A DNA stretch of 64,000 nt from positions 14,470,295 through 14,534,294 of the forward strand of contig NC_092799.1 of assembly GCF_918797505.1 (NCBI RefSeq), in the 5' to 3' direction. The notes under the pieces were generated by a model. That model was not told the DNA's origin. It saw nothing but the letters and a program-made list of their open reading frames with translations, and did no database searches. This stretch comes from Bemisia tabaci (taxonomy: Eukaryota; Arthropoda; Insecta; Hemiptera; Aleyrodidae). This document shows, one piece after another, positions 1 through 11,690 of the stretch (positions are counted from its first letter, which is position 1; each line of letters starts with the position of its first letter). A program made the position numbers and the translations under genes.

Positions 1-1342
1 CTCTTTCTGACTAAAACTTTGAGTCATACTGAAACTTGTGTTGCTATCAAAATCTAACCTGAGTACTATTTTAGCGCCAATCTTCGATACCATTCCATCA
101 TTTAGAGCTAAACCTAGTTACTTGTCCGATAAAAATTTTCGTTGATCTCCATGTCACGGAGGTGGCATTGAAAATACATGCATATAGCATACGCACGACT
201 AACCTTTTACAGAATTACAAAATTGAATTTCTTGAATAGTGCACGACAAAAGTCAGTAAAAGCACAGGTGCTGAGCAAATTTAACACATTATACTCACAA
301 TTTTACGGTATCCTGAAACAACTATCCTTAATGGTAGAGATCACTGACACCGAAGATCCGTCACTAACCACAACCACCAAATCAATAAAACTGTCTCCAC
401 TAAGTAGAGCCAATTTGAAGAGACTGTAATGAGTTGGAAAAAACAAAGAGCGACCGGTGTTATGCGGTCGAGACGATAAAAAAAGAAGGAAAATGTGTGG
501 GCTTATACAATGTGCCGTAATCGTTCTTCGTTGGTTTTTCATCGAAGTCGATTTCTACTGTGGTAAGTTACGATTCTGCATTTTCGTGGAATTATGTCAT
601 AACGAAATAGGAACGGACAAAAGTCAAAAGAAAGGTGAAGAAAAATTAGATAATGACAGTATGGTCGAGTGAAAAGTGCACACCACAGGTAACAAAAAAG
701 GCAGGATTAGTTAAATAATTGTCAGAGGATTACCTTGAGCTCGGTACTCAAAATATGTTATTTCATCGCATATGATCGCAACGTGGGTCCTGGGCCATAA
801 TATTAATATTATTTCTGAACAAAAAGAGTGAAATATGAATGGCTGTGTCAACTTATTTTTACTTCCCAAGTACTAAAACATTCATAAATCTTTTGTCATA
901 AACACGGGGAATTTGGTAAGTTGTGAAAATTGCTTTTTCTGGCTAGGCGTTAGAAAAAATGTCTCATTCACTTTTCGCCCGCTACATATGATAATTTATC
1001 GCAAAAATTCGAGTTTCGACGGCTGAGATTCTTAGTCGTGGTCAGTTCTAAAAAGTTTCTTTAGGGAACCTCGTAAGGTTTACATCGTGCTTAAGAACGT
1101 TTCAGGAAGATCCGTTACATAGTCTCATAAAAAGAGACATTTTTCGATTTTCGATACTTCATTCGATAAAATACACCATATGAAAGAAAATCGATAGTAA
1201 AAGTCGTCCAACACCTCCTTTTTTTCTCTAAGCAATTTATTTTGATGCTTGATATGCCATAACTTATGATAATAAGCAATTAACCAGTTGTTGCTTTACC
1301 ATGCATTATTTCTAACTTATGATAATTGTATATGTTTCCTCT
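1..1342. other. Intergenic, nothing recognised
   Basis: AT-rich sequence with only short open frames that lack domain-like composition or splice context. No palindromic repeat or RNA gene was recognised here. Confidence 0.4.
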
Positions 1343-1970
1343 AATGGGCCTGTTGCATGCAAGAGATACAGCCGTGCGAATAGACTTTTTAGAGGTTAAA
1401 TGACACGAAAATTACGATGGTCACATTAAAAAAGTCTGAAATACACTCCTTACTGCGTAATTTGTGTTGTTAGGAACGCGCTTTTTCAAATTTCCCGCGT
1501 CTGGGGGCAGTTTTCTAACGGAAACAATTAACGGCAACTCGCGGCTATTTCCGGTCAACTAAAACTGACAACATAACCTAAAAATCGGAGCTCGTGACAT
1601 CGTGAAATGAAATGTAGAAGGATTGCGTTGGATACTTAAAAGTTGATCGATTTGGTTACCGCATAAAGCGTATATGGACCACTATAGGAGATCACGTTGG
1701 GTTTGTAAACAAACTGAAGGAAAAAATAACAACAACAATAACGACTCGGCATCTTCCGGAAATCACCGAGCCCGCCGTTTGCTCGTTTCCGGTGATTAGA
1801 AAACTGCCCTCAGACGCGGGAAATTTGAAAAAGCGCGTTCCTAACAGCGCAAATTGCGCAGTAAGGAGTGTATTTCAGACTTTTTTAATGTGACCATCGT
1901 AATTTTCGTGTCATTTAACCCCTAAAAGTCTATTCGCGCGGCTGTATCTCTTGCATGCAACAGGCCCATT
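1343..1970. repeat. Long-armed foldback element (family J)
   Basis: The two ends are inverted copies of each other over roughly 200 bp: the left end begins AATGGGCCTGTTGCATGC and the right end closes with its complement ending GGCCCATT. The arms hold matching blocks in inverse order, for example CCCGCGTCTG on the left and CAGACGCGGG on the right. The central ~200 bp is unique. No coding capacity is visible, so this is a non-autonomous foldback DNA transposon of unknown superfamily. The target duplication is not resolved. Confidence 0.75.
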
Positions 1971-2182
1971 GGAAGTTATAATGAATAAAACTCTTAAAAA
2001 AAAAAAATGCCATAATTAGAACAAGCCTCTAGGAAAGTTCCGAGGCTTGAAATAAAATTCGCTTCTTCATTTGGTTGCTCCCCTACGTTGCCAAAGAAGC
2101 GGGTGGTGGGTTCGAGGGTTGCCCTTGGTAAGTTCATGGCCGAGGAAGTGACCCTGGAGCGTCCGTCGGATCGCCGTCGGCG

Positions 2183-2415
2183 CACAGTGAATCTAGTCCA
2201 AAGAAGAGGTCGGACAAAGTTTGGAAACTTTAAAAGCCTATAAATCCGTTCATATAAAACTTTAAGGTTTTAAAAGCGTTTCCATCGAGTTCCTCGTGAA
2301 ATTTTCTCTTAGAGGCACCCCTCAAACTTTGAAATTTGACGAAGGAAACATCAAAATTTGCAGTTTTAGTTAAAAATTTCATGTCCGACCTCTCTAATTG
2401 ACTTGATCCACTGTG
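2183..2415. mobile_element. Transib-like MITE copy T1
   Basis: A 233-bp palindrome-ended element starting CACAGTG and ending CACTGTG. It is flanked on both sides by CGGCG (2178-2182 and 2416-2420), which is a perfect 5-bp target duplication. The subterminal inverted repeats contain GAGGTCGGACA and its complement. Transib elements are known for CACWGTG termini and 5-bp CG-rich duplications, hence the assignment. There is no coding capacity. Confidence 0.75.
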
Positions 2416-2420
2416 CGGCG

Positions 2421-2667
2421 CACGGTGGATCGAGTCCATAGGAAAGGTCGGACATCAAAGTTAATGCAAATTTAAAGACTAAAACTGCAAATTTTGATGT
2501 TTATTTTGTCAAATTTTAAATTTTAAAGGGTGCTTCTGGAAGAAAAAATTTTACGAGGAAACGAATGGCACAACTTTGAAAACCTCAGAGTTTTGTATAA
2601 ACGGAGTTATAAGCTTTTAAAGTTACCAAATTTTGTCCGACCTCTTCTATTGACTCGATCCACTGTG
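2421..2667. mobile_element. Transib-like MITE copy T2
   Basis: Starts CACGGTGGATCGAGTC directly after the CGGCG that ends T1 and closes with CACTGTG. The interior shows the family blocks (AAACTGCAAATTTTGATGTT, TCCGACCTC). The right flank ACGTT does not match CGGCG, so one duplication is lost or the T1/T2 pair moved as a unit. Confidence 0.7.
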
Positions 2668-2927
2668 ACGTTTTTAACATAAATCCTGTAACTTTTTCAA
2701 CCTAATTTTTTTCTTCTTCTGCAGCAAACAATTCTAAAAATCAACCACTGACACATAAGAATAAAGTTTTATACTTATCCACTCTAGTCTCATTCAGATC
2801 TCAATTTTAGTTGGTATGAAAGGAAACAGGAAAAAAAGGATGTACCTTTAATGACTCCTCTCGTCGAAAAATGTTGTTAGCCTCTCCTCATCCCTGCAAT
2901 CCATCTCATCATTCTGCCTCCACGGCG
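2668..2927. repeat. Repeat shared in inverted form with 5817-5970
   Basis: Blocks around TTTTTAACATAAATCCTGTAA, ATGACTCCTCTCGTCGAAAAA and CTCTCCTCATCCCTGCAA recur as the reverse complement at 5817-5970, next to Transib-like copy T5. The MITEs therefore sit inside, or were duplicated together with, a larger repeat of unknown class. Confidence 0.6.
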
Positions 2928-3160
2928 CACAGTGGGTCGAGTCAATTAGAGAAGTCGAACATGAAATTGTTTACAAAAACTGCAAATTTTGGGGTTTATT
3001 TCGTGACATTTTAGACTTTAAGGAGTGCTTTTACAAGAAAATTTTACGAGGAAACCAATGGAACAACTTTTAGAACCTCAAAGTTTTGTTCAAACGGAGT
3101 TATAAGCTTTTAAAGTTACCAAATTTTGTCCGACCTCCTCTATTGACTCGATCCACTGTG
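2928..3160. mobile_element. Transib-like MITE copy T3 with intact duplication
   Basis: A 233-bp element from CACAGTG to CACTGTG, flanked by CGGCG at 2923-2927 and 3161-3165. Its structure matches T1. This is the cleanest copy in the window for defining family ends and target duplication. Confidence 0.8.
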
Positions 3161-3662
3161 CGGCGGAAAGGCCCGGCCGCGTGACCGATGACCATGTACA
3201 GTGAAATTGAGAGTGGATTCACTTTCGTTTGCAATGACCACCGATCGGCGCGGCGTCCCAAAGTTTCACATTCTTCCGGGCGACCGTGACACCTGACAAC
3301 CCGCAGTGGAACAACTTTCCTACGAATTCGGATGACCGGAAGAAAGTCCACTCGGACCCGAGAGATGCGCGAACTTAACCGCGAAATTTATGCGCGGTTT
3401 AATATTCAAATTTATTACGTTTCACATTTTGTCACTCGGAGTTATCTTCATTTTATCCTTTGTCCAGTTTTTTTGTATCACCCTTCACCGACCCCCTACT
3501 ATTATTTTTGATTTTGGTTAATTTTAAAACGCCACAAATATAAATGATGGGCTAATTGCGAAAAATGCGTTTTTGAATTGAGACATTTTAAATCCCTGTT
3601 TATTTGTTTTATTTGCTTCACGGAAAATCAATAAAATTGTATCCGTGCAGTATTGGGATTTG

Positions 3663-3701
<39 letters not shown>

Positions 3702-3899
3702 GGTACGGAAATTTATAGAAAATTCAATAGAAGCTGTTGGTTGGATTTTCCATAGGAAAAATAAAACATGACCGGAGACTTACAACTTTGCAATGTGATA
3801 GATGCATCGTTTTCATTTAGCCATCGAAATGTCCGACTTCAGGTGCGAATATAGTACACCGGAAGTAATGAAACATCAGGATCTCAGATTTTTGCTAAA
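3161..3899. other. GC-rich patch then AT-rich spacer with poly-T
   Basis: Positions 3161-3370 are GC-rich compared with the surroundings but hold no open frame with recognisable homology. A run of 32 T lies at 3666-3697, which could be the tail of a minus-strand retroposon, though no retroposon head was found. Nothing else was recognised. Confidence 0.35.
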
Positions 3900-4350
3900 T
3901 TACAGGCCTCCCCACAAAACTATTTCCAAAAATAAATTGGATTCATGACACAATGCACTCAGACAAATTCCGGCTATTTCGTACCTAAAGTTATAATTTT
4001 TAAGCCCTGGACTAAGGTTAAACGTATCCGAACACAAAATATTAGGAAACTGCTAATTTTGGCGCTCAGATACAGTCAGTCAGAATTGGGGCTTGGAGGA
4101 CAAGGCGCATATGTGCAGTTTTTGAGAAAATTGAGATATTAATCATTTCAAGTAAAACTATTCTGAATGCATATTCTGTGAACAATTTGCCTCCAAATTC
4201 CAATTTTTAAGCATCAAAAATTCAGTTTGATCTTGCTTTTCGCCATAAGGCGCCGTGTAATTTCGAAACTCTCAACACGTTTTTCTCGAAGAGGCAGAAA
4301 CTGCACTTATGCGCTTGTGCTCCATGCCCATCAATTCAGGATTCAACCGA
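3900..4350. repeat. Dispersed repeat V, copy 1
   Basis: Similar blocks (CTTGGAGGA, then GCAGTTTTTGAGAAAATTGA, then TTCTGTG and a TAATTTCGAAACT-like block) occur in the same order at about 46200-46510. Ends are not defined and no class was assigned. Confidence 0.4.
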
Positions 4351-4503
4351 GGAATTTTTGAAAACAAACACGAGTAATGCACCTATATACGCATTGCACC
4401 CGTTTGGACAAAAACTCAAGACGAAAATAGTATTTTCGCATAGAATTCGCGTGTATCATAATTCTCTCAGGTATGATTCATGGTCGCGCTGTTCTTTTAT
4501 GTA

Positions 4504-4991
4504 CTCTGAAAAAAAAGATTGGTAGAATTTACCATTCCTTCACGCTGTATTTCACACATCGTCAATTCAGAGTCAATTCTGCCAGAAGAAACGGTAAAGC
4601 ATGGCAGAATGACTTGAAGATGGTAGAATTACCATTCCTCTCGCATGAAATCCGACGTGAAGAATCGGTAGAATTTACCATTCCTTTCACGCTACACTGG
4701 AAAAAAAAAACACATTGGATCTAGAGTCCAGACTCTTAAAAACATGGACAAGAAAAAAGACTCTTGATTCGATCTGATTTAAGCTTAAAGCAAGAAACCA
4801 AGCCTCTAATTTGAGCGGATTTCTTTTTGATTTAAGCTTAAATCTGATTGAATCAAGAGTCCTTTTTCTTGCTTGTTCCTGCTTGTTCTTGTTTCAAGAG
4901 TCTGGACTCTAGATCCAATGTGCTTTTTTCCTCCAGTGTATGTGAAATACAGCGTGAAGGAATGGTAAATTCTACCAATCTTTTTTCAGTG
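4504..4991. mobile_element. Foldback MITE C, TA duplication, hosting a second MITE
   Basis: Outer palindromic element: the left arm CTCTGAAAAAAAAGATTGG and the right arm ending CTTTTTTCAGTG are inverted copies, with several internal GGTAGAATTTACCATTCC motifs. It is flanked by TA (4502-4503 and 4992-4993). A family B element (4695-4938) is inserted within it. Confidence 0.7.
4695..4938. mobile_element. Foldback MITE family B, copy 1 (nested)
   Basis: Near-perfect palindrome starting CACTGGAAAAAAAAAACACA and ending TCCAGTG, flanked by TA on both sides. Its arms carry GGATCTAGAGTCCAGACTCT and its complement. Other copies lie at 41607-41834, 44778-45006 and 53717-53945. Confidence 0.8.
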
Positions 4992-5350
4992 TAGCATGAT
5001 GTTTGTCTTTGAATGGTTTCTTTCACGTTGCAAGTCCACTGTGCGAGTTTCGATCCGATTGGTCGAGCAAAAGGATTAATTTTGAGAGGCTGCCGACCGC
5101 GCGCAGGTGAGGAGGTGAAATTTTTCGAGTGGATTTTGGTTCGATTACCGCTCGCGCTCGAGTGTGTTGTCCGGCTTCAACTTCCTAGCCGGCTTCAGCG
5201 CCATGTCCGCCGTCCGGTCTCCAGGAGTGCAATTAATCTTCACCGGTTGCGCAATCCCGTTTGCCCACTGCCAGACCAAAAACGCGACAACGCACAATGA
5301 AGTTCCTTTCCTCCAGGTCGAAGATCCGAAGACTCGAGGGTTTTCCGCCG
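4992..5350. other. GC-rich patch next to Transib-like insertion
   Basis: About 5060-5350 is GC-rich and CpG-rich and directly abuts Transib-like copy T4, whose duplication CGCCG lies at 5346-5350. Open frames here show no recognisable domain. It may be a remnant exon, promoter island or GC-rich repeat; no function is assigned. Confidence 0.3.
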
Positions 5351-5583
5351 CACAGCGGATCGAGTCGATAGGAGAGGTCGGACAAAATTTGGAAATTTTA
5401 AAAGCGTATGACTCCGTTTATACACGACTCTGAGGTTCTAAAAGCGTTTCCATTGGATTCCTCGTGGAATTTATCTTGATAGGCACCCCTTAAACTTTAA
5501 AATTTGACGAAGTAATCATAAAAATTTGCAGTTTTTGTTGAAAGTCTCATGTCCGACCTCTCTAATTGACTCGATCCATTATG
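5351..5583. mobile_element. Transib-like MITE copy T4
   Basis: Starts CACAGCGGATCGAGTC, ends CATTATG (degenerate CACTGTG), and is 233 bp like T1 and T3. The left flank is CGCCG. The right end abuts T5 directly. Confidence 0.65.
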
Positions 5584-5816
5584 CGGGTGGACCGAGTCCA
5601 TAAGAGAGGTCTGACAAAATTTGGAAACTTTAAGAGTTTATAACTCCGTTTTATACAAAACTCTGAGGCTCTAAAAGTTGCCTCATTGGTTTCCTAGTGA
5701 AATTTTCTTCCTAAAGCACCCCTTAAAGTCTAAATTGTGACAAAATAAACGTCAAAATTTGCAGTTTCTGTAGAAAATTTCATGTCCGACCTCTCTAATT
5801 GACTCGACCCAATGTG
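5584..5816. mobile_element. Transib-like MITE copy T5, left end eroded
   Basis: Begins in the family sequence GTGGACCGAGTCC without a complete CACAGTG and ends CAATGTG. The interior blocks match the family in order. It forms a back-to-back pair with T4, as T1 does with T2. Confidence 0.6.
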
Positions 5817-5989
5817 CGCTGAGGAGATAGAATGATGAGAGGAATTTGCAGGGATAAAGGGAGACTAACATCAACATTTTTCGACGATAGGAGTCATGAA
5901 AGGTATATTCGCTTTTTTCCCGTTTTTCTTTACAGGATTAAGTTACAGGATTTATGTTAAAAACGTTTATCGACGTTGCTCCGGTTCAA

Positions 5990-6148
5990 CCGATTTTCAG
6001 ACATTTTAGTTTAAATTGCGTACAAAATTGTCTGAAATTTTTGGAACATCAATATTCAAAATTTTCCCAGTTATTTCGATTTTTATCAGAGGAAACTTGG
6101 CAACGTCATAAGGCTCATACGACGTTCTTCTTTAGCACGGCAGCGTGG
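5990..6148 (+). repeat. Right half of MITE family G
   Basis: Contains the right-arm blocks of family G: TTATCAGAGGAAACTTGGCA, then GCTCATACGACGTTC and finally TAGCACGGCAG. The left half is missing. Confidence 0.55.
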
Positions 6149-9015
6149 TTTCGCGGTTTGGCCATCGATATCTGAACATAGTAAGCCCGTTCACCATCTC
6201 GTAATTGCTCCATGCCTAGACTCTCATCGCACTACGAAAAAAAATTCAGAGACCCACAGAGAAGCCAAAAAATTATTTTCACTTTTACCGGCGAGGTAGC
6301 GTACGATGCGCGGCCCCAAACTTTGGGCGGGGGAGTAGACACGGATCTGGAGAGGGGGGGGGGGGTGGGATTCGATCGCTCATTTCAGCCCCCCCGGCGA
6401 AACCAGATTAAGCTAGTATTTATATGCTAATGCGCCACGTCAATAAATATTTTCGTGATCAACACGTTACTCAAGTCTTGTGTAACAAATTCGAATTTGC
6501 ATTTACCACCGGAGAGAGAAGATGAATAAGCCTCCTCCAAAACGAGAGGCAGCATTGCCAAATTACTCGCATTATAACCTGATTATCCGTCACTCGCTGC
6601 TGTTGTAAGCAAAACCCGGGTATGGTTGTGAGGGGTCCCCATTGATTACTCGATTTTCGGCGCTACACTAAATTTTTAAAGAAAAACCCTTTTAAATCTA
6701 CGGGCTTACTAAGTTCTTTTTTTATTTTCGCCAAGACACTTTTTAAATTTTTTTTTATTTTTTCTTTAGTGAATTTTACTCGCGATTTAATATAGGATGC
6801 TTGAAATTTTCAAAATATTCATGATTTTCCTAAAAATTAAATATTTTATAGGATGTACTTTAATAATCAAAAAATTTTTCGGTGTCTAACCCTGGTGCGA
6901 TAGGATACGGGACTTATTCATTCAAACAAATGCATTGATTCTGTAGTATCAGAGACAATCAAGCTTGAAATCTTTCAATCCGACTTTCGACGGAAAAAAT
7001 ACTGTCATGTCAGAAGACTGCCATGAAGAATAAGTATTAACTTTACGTCAAAAATTAGGAAAACAATGGAAATAAAGTAAAAATGCGGAGAAAATTGAAG
7101 CCGCAAAGATGTTAATAGATCTATTCCACATTCAAAAGGTGAGTATTTTTCTTGAGAATTAGTAGATTTATCTTTGATTATAAAATAATTAATATTAATT
7201 AAATAATGGTTAGTTAATGGTTTTATTAATTTATTATTATGACGTGTAAGTCATTCTGTGGATTATTTTCGATGTGGCAACTAACCCAGGAGATGATGTA
7301 TTCTTCTATATGGTTCCAGGAATTGAAACTGTCGATTTGATGGATCGATCGATTTTGGTAATTTTTTCAGTTTTTTATTTTTTTTTTCATTTTAATTTTT
7401 TTTGGCAGTCACGGTTGGCGGAGAAACTTGACCGTGGCTTTGGTCAAATTCCTAGCTACCGTCGGCTACAGAATCCTCACAAATTTACGTAATGCATTGG
7501 CCTCTTTTCTTCGCTTCAGGCCACGTTGATATGGACAAGCGTTTGGCTCTCCTGTCATTTGTCTAATTGAGCATACATTTCAAAATTGAGGAAAAGAGTA
7601 TAAAAATGTGCGGGGTTAGGATTATTTACGTCTGCCTAAGAACTGGTGAAAATGAAGAAATTAGTAATCAGTTCAATGAACCGAGAGGTTAATGAGAAAA
7701 AAAAAAGGTTTAATTTCTGGGGGCCAGGACTTAGGCAGCACCACTGAGCATATTTCCTCATTAAAATCCCCCTAAATATGATGAGTATTGAACTTGCTGA
7801 TTCATGTATAAAATTCGCAAATTCATTCATGTGTTAGCTAATTAAGACATGTTGTCTATTATGAACCCAAGTTGCCTTTTGTTCCAAATTGGACGCAAAA
7901 ACATTAACATGCTTCAAAGTTAAAGGGGTTTCTTAATCGCGTTATTTACCAACAACGATTAAAACATTTCCTATTTTTTTGAGATTTGGAATCATAAATG
8001 TAAGTGCAAACTACTTGGGTAAATCCTTATTCTGAGATGAAACATAAATGTAGTTACTTTACTCGCGCCTTGGTTTAGCGTATCAAAAACAGAAAAAATA
8101 CAGATGGCATATGTATCTATACAAATCCTGGTCCTTTTTGATGTAAGAAACTTGGAACAAAACCATAATTGAAGTTTTTCAGTCCTTACATTACGAGTAA
8201 CGCTTTTATTTCACTGATCAGAAAAATGATCAAACTTTCAAGACGTTCACCATGTTCTGTATGATTTTATATTTCTTTCAGAGAACAACTTTTGAGATGC
8301 TAGACTTCTCATCCTGTGCGTCAATCCTTTCATGTCAAAGTATTGATGCAGTGGTATATAAGAATGCAATTCATTGCAGATGAGCCTGGGCCTCTGCAGA
8401 AGCGGTGCTCAAGTCTGCACTCACGGAGCTGCCAATATTTGGGAGCTGACATGACGCCTGCAAGATGCTCACGACTAAAATAGAATTACAGGCTTAAATG
8501 GTGAACGCACTTTCTCTTCAACCACTGACTTCCTTAGAAATTTTGATCGCAATAATCGAAATGACAGATGAGAACGCACAAACTTTTCATACGGTGCGTT
8601 TGATTCCTTTCCTGATTCCGGACGGATACCGCCTTCCCCCTCCCCCTCTCACTCCACCGACACTCAACTTTCTGATTGTTATAACTCCTTGAATAAGGTT
8701 GAATCAATAAATGAGTGCAGATTCTTTCGAAAGGCACTTGTTCATTTGGACAAAGTTAGTCAGAGGGGACGAACTTCCTTGAGCGAATGGATGTCTGCTC
8801 GTTAGAAATAATTTGTGGGGTTTTCACATTTGATATCGTATAGAATTTGTTTAGTGACAGAATTTGTTAAAATAAATAAGTAAGCTGTTATTTCCCTTAT
8901 GATTTGTAGGTGGAATATTTATTTTTATCAAAAAATAAGTACGTATTGTACACGCTTCTTAAGTTGGTATCCTCCTGTAATTTAGGGAATTAGCTAAATT
9001 TAATCACAAATAGGA
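6149..9015. other. Intergenic, no gene recognised
   Basis: AT-rich sequence with short unsupported frames. There is a G-run and poly-G/C patch near 6340-6400 and a C-rich patch near 8635-8655. No splice-framed exon, RNA gene or clear foldback element was recognised. Confidence 0.35.
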
Positions 9016-9130
9016 ATCAAGAGGATTGCGTTAGGCAGAAAGGAACCAAGCCACATCAGCCATTGCCCAATTTCATCGAAAATTTTATTTTTTGCAGCAG
9101 AATGGTTGTGTGGATTATTTTGAATATTTT
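9016..9130 (+). repeat. Partial copy of MITE family L
   Basis: GGATTGCGTTAGGCAGAAAG followed by GAACCAAGCCACATCA and a CGGTTGTG-like block matches the left arm of the complete element at 14796-15051. No right arm is present. Confidence 0.5.
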
Positions 9131-9368
9131 AGGGAATGTCTATCGTTACAGAGGAAATTTTCTGAATTGTTTTAAAGAATGTTCAATGCCGCAGAAATGA
9201 GTAAATTTAAAAACTCAGTTAAATACGTGTTTTACAAATGACGGGTCGCAATATTGTAATAATAAATAGTTCTAGATAATTGGAGTCCAAAGGTTGGTTG
9301 ACCTTACGGGCGCTAAAAGCTCCATGACCTAACCTCAAAATTACCGTCCTCTCCGTGCTCTCCCCAGA

Positions 9369-9621
9369 CTGCCGTGCTGAGGAAAAACGCCGTATGAACA
9401 TTCGAGAGTTGCCGAATTTCCCTCGATAAAACTTTTATTTTTGAGGAAAGTCATCAATATTTTTCCTTGAAATTTTCAGGAGCTTTAAGCGAAATTGCGA
9501 ACAAAATTTCCTGAAAAATTGAAAGGAAAATATTCAATAGTTTACCAAGAAATTCGTGTTTGATCAAAAGTAATTGGGCAACGCCTGATGGCTCATGCGG
9601 CGTTCTTCCTTAGCACGGCAG
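9369..9621. mobile_element. MITE family G, copy 1
   Basis: A 253-bp palindromic element starting CTGCCGTGCTGAGGAAAAAC and ending TTCCTTAGCACGGCAG. Arms carry AACGCCGTATGAACATTC and its complement. The flanks CAGA and CATA are imperfect. Confidence 0.75.
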
Positions 9622-9633
9622 CATAGAGTTACT

Positions 9634-9886
9634 CAGCCGTGCTAAGGAAGAGCGCCGTATGAACATTCAAGAGTTGCCAAATTTCTCCAAATAAAACATG
9701 TATTTTTGAGAACAGAAATGCGTATTTTTCCTTGAAAATTTAAGACATTTCAGACAAAATTACAAACAAAACTGTCTGAAAAAATTGAAGAAAAAAATTC
9801 ACGATTTTCTCAGGAAATTAGGTTTTTATTGAAGGAAATATAGCAACGTCTGAAGGTTCATACGGCGTTCTTCCTTAGCAAGGCAG
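9634..9886. mobile_element. MITE family G, copy 2, 4-bp duplication TACT
   Basis: Starts CAGCCGTGCTAAGGAAGAGC and ends TTCCTTAGCAAGGCAG. It is flanked by TACT at 9630-9633 and 9887-9890, a perfect 4-bp duplication. Confidence 0.8.
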
Positions 9887-9949
9887 TACTTTAGGTTATA
9901 TCACTTGCGCAGCCAGTGGATATATTTAAAATATTTCATCTCTGCCCTC

Positions 9950-10172
9950 GGATTCGTGCGACAATGACGCGATTTCCCGGGGCACGCGGCGGCTGAGCAA
10001 TAATAAAAACTTATCGTCTGGACTCGCGAAAATTCAGAAAGCTCGGATGTCAAGGCTCCGGCGGTTGGGGGCGTCGGCGGAGGCGTCGCGTCGCGGCGCG
10101 GGGCGCGGGCGCCGGCCGGTGGAAAGTGGGGATCCGAAGGCCGACCGGTACTCGATGCCGGCATCACCCGCC
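9950..10172. other. GC-rich patch left of Transib-like copy T6
   Basis: Strongly GC- and CpG-rich, with long frames on both strands that are explained by composition. No domain is recognised. Together with 10415-10600 it forms an island split by the T6 insertion. Confidence 0.3.
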
Positions 10173-10177
10173 CGACG

Positions 10178-10409
10178 CACATGGATAAAGTCAATGAGAG
10201 AGGTCGGACCAAATTCGGAAACTTTGAACGCTTATAACTCCGTTTATACAAAACTTTGAGGTTCTAAGAGTGGTTTCATTGGTTTCCTCGTGAAATTTTC
10301 TTCTAGGAGCACCCCTTGAAATTTAAAATGTGACGAATTAAACATCAAATTTTGCAGTTTTGCTTAAAAATTTCATGTCCGACTTCTCTGAGTGACTTGC
10401 TCTACTGTG
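10178..10409. mobile_element. Transib-like MITE copy T6
   Basis: Starts CACATGGATAAAGTCAAT and ends TACTGTG, 232 bp. Left flank CGACG (10173-10177), right flank CGCCG (10410-10414): both fit CGNCG but differ at one base, as expected of an older copy. It splits a GC-rich island. Confidence 0.7.
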
Positions 10410-10414
10410 CGCCG

Positions 10415-10774
10415 AGAGCACTTTCATTTTCAGCGACCGATGCGATGGATGCTGGCTCCTGGCACTCCTCGAGTTCGGGGCGATCGGCCCGATACGACGC
10501 CGCTCCGGGCCAACGCCGCCGCGACGCTTGCTCACGACTGACTACCGTGACGTCATGGTTTGGCCCAAAATCCGTGCGGGCGAACTAGCGGACAAATCGC
10601 GAGGAAGAGATGCGTTGTTAAAGTCGGTGGAATTTTAGCAAAGTAGGCTCCAATAGGCATAGGCAACTAAACTAACTCAGGAACAAAGTGTGGAGTGTCA
10701 CGGAAATTGAAGGAGCTCCAAGCCGGGATCCTGCTTCCGAAGGCCATTACCATCACTTACTCACTCTAACAATA
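10415..10774. other. GC-rich patch with palindromic CRE octamer
   Basis: CpG-rich to about 10600, with the full octamer TGACGTCA at 10548-10555 (the consensus CREB/ATF site). No core promoter or transcript can be shown. The remainder to 10774 is ordinary sequence. Confidence 0.25.
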
Positions 10775-11206
10775 GGTTTCAGGACATTTCGTCAATGATT
10801 TTTTGTCCGCGCACCTGTTTTTTCCAGTAATTTACGTCCACGCGTTTTTTCGGCACGGAGGTTTTGGTCCACGTGCCAGTTGAGACCCAAAGTTAATTGG
10901 TCCACATGTAAATACAAACGACAATTGCCCACGACGTTTTTGGATGAAAATGTATAATGTCTTGGAAGAATGGGTGTGCTTGCTTTTTTTTTTGTTTGAT
11001 CCAACGAAGAATAATATATAATTGAGATTTTTGGTAAAAATGAGGGAGCGTCAATTCCATGAGACAAAATTCACTAAAACTCTCTACACCTCTTTGGTGC
11101 AACAGGACTTAATTGTCTTTCAAGAAATTCCCACCTTGTTATACCTGAACCGGATGAACCTCTTGATTTGCCTCAGCTAAAGGCTCTTAGATTTTTCCTA
11201 TAAGTA

Positions 11207-11690
11207 TCTTGATTTATTTTGCGAGGAAAGATCTGTACTTTTAAAGGATGCCTGTCATTCTTAATACGTTCAATTTCGTATGATACTGTGCAACACCTCT
11301 GTTGTGAAATAGTTGCTTCAGGCGCCGCCACACGGCGGGTGGGCGGTCAGCGCGAAACGCGCATTAGCGCCTACAAACCTAAGTGGATACTTCAAGCATT
11401 GTGCAATGCGTGAGGTATCCACTTAGGTTTGTAGGCGCCAGTGAGCCTCTCACGCTGGCAGCATGCCGCTCCGCTCTGTTAGGCTTTAATATTTATACTC
11501 GCATGGTCAGCGTTTTATAACTCATGATTTTGAAATGTTTGCACACTCTGCATTGATTATTCTCATTTAAATTGATGGAAAAAAAATTTGTATCAATTTA
11601 TCAAAGGAGAGTAATAATATAATTTGTTTTTTAAATATTGGTGGTTCCGTGTGAAATTTAATGATTTCCAAGGCACTTTAATTTTTTATT
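11207..11690 (+). repeat. Hairpin-bearing repeat H-core, copy 1
   Basis: Shares a long collinear segment with the interior of H1 (30968-31891, reverse strand): blocks TTTATTTTGCGAGGAAAG, TCGTATGATACTGTGCAA, a perfect hairpin, CATGATTTTGAAATGTTTGC and TGGTGGTTCCGTGTGAAAT. Only the first third is present in H2 (43417-43851). It therefore moves separately from the CCCTGGTAAAAA ends. Confidence 0.6.
11367..11438. repeat. Perfect long hairpin in H-core
   Basis: The arms GCGCCTACAAACCTAAGTGG and the matching complement near 11419-11438 pair over about 30 bp with few mismatches around a short TTGTGCAA centre. A related hairpin lies at 31421-31498. Confidence 0.75.

Noticed and set aside
9950..10600. 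Overlapping 65-116 codon frames in the GC-rich island
   Set aside because: Frames on both strands run into the Transib-like MITE and lack domains; explained by composition.
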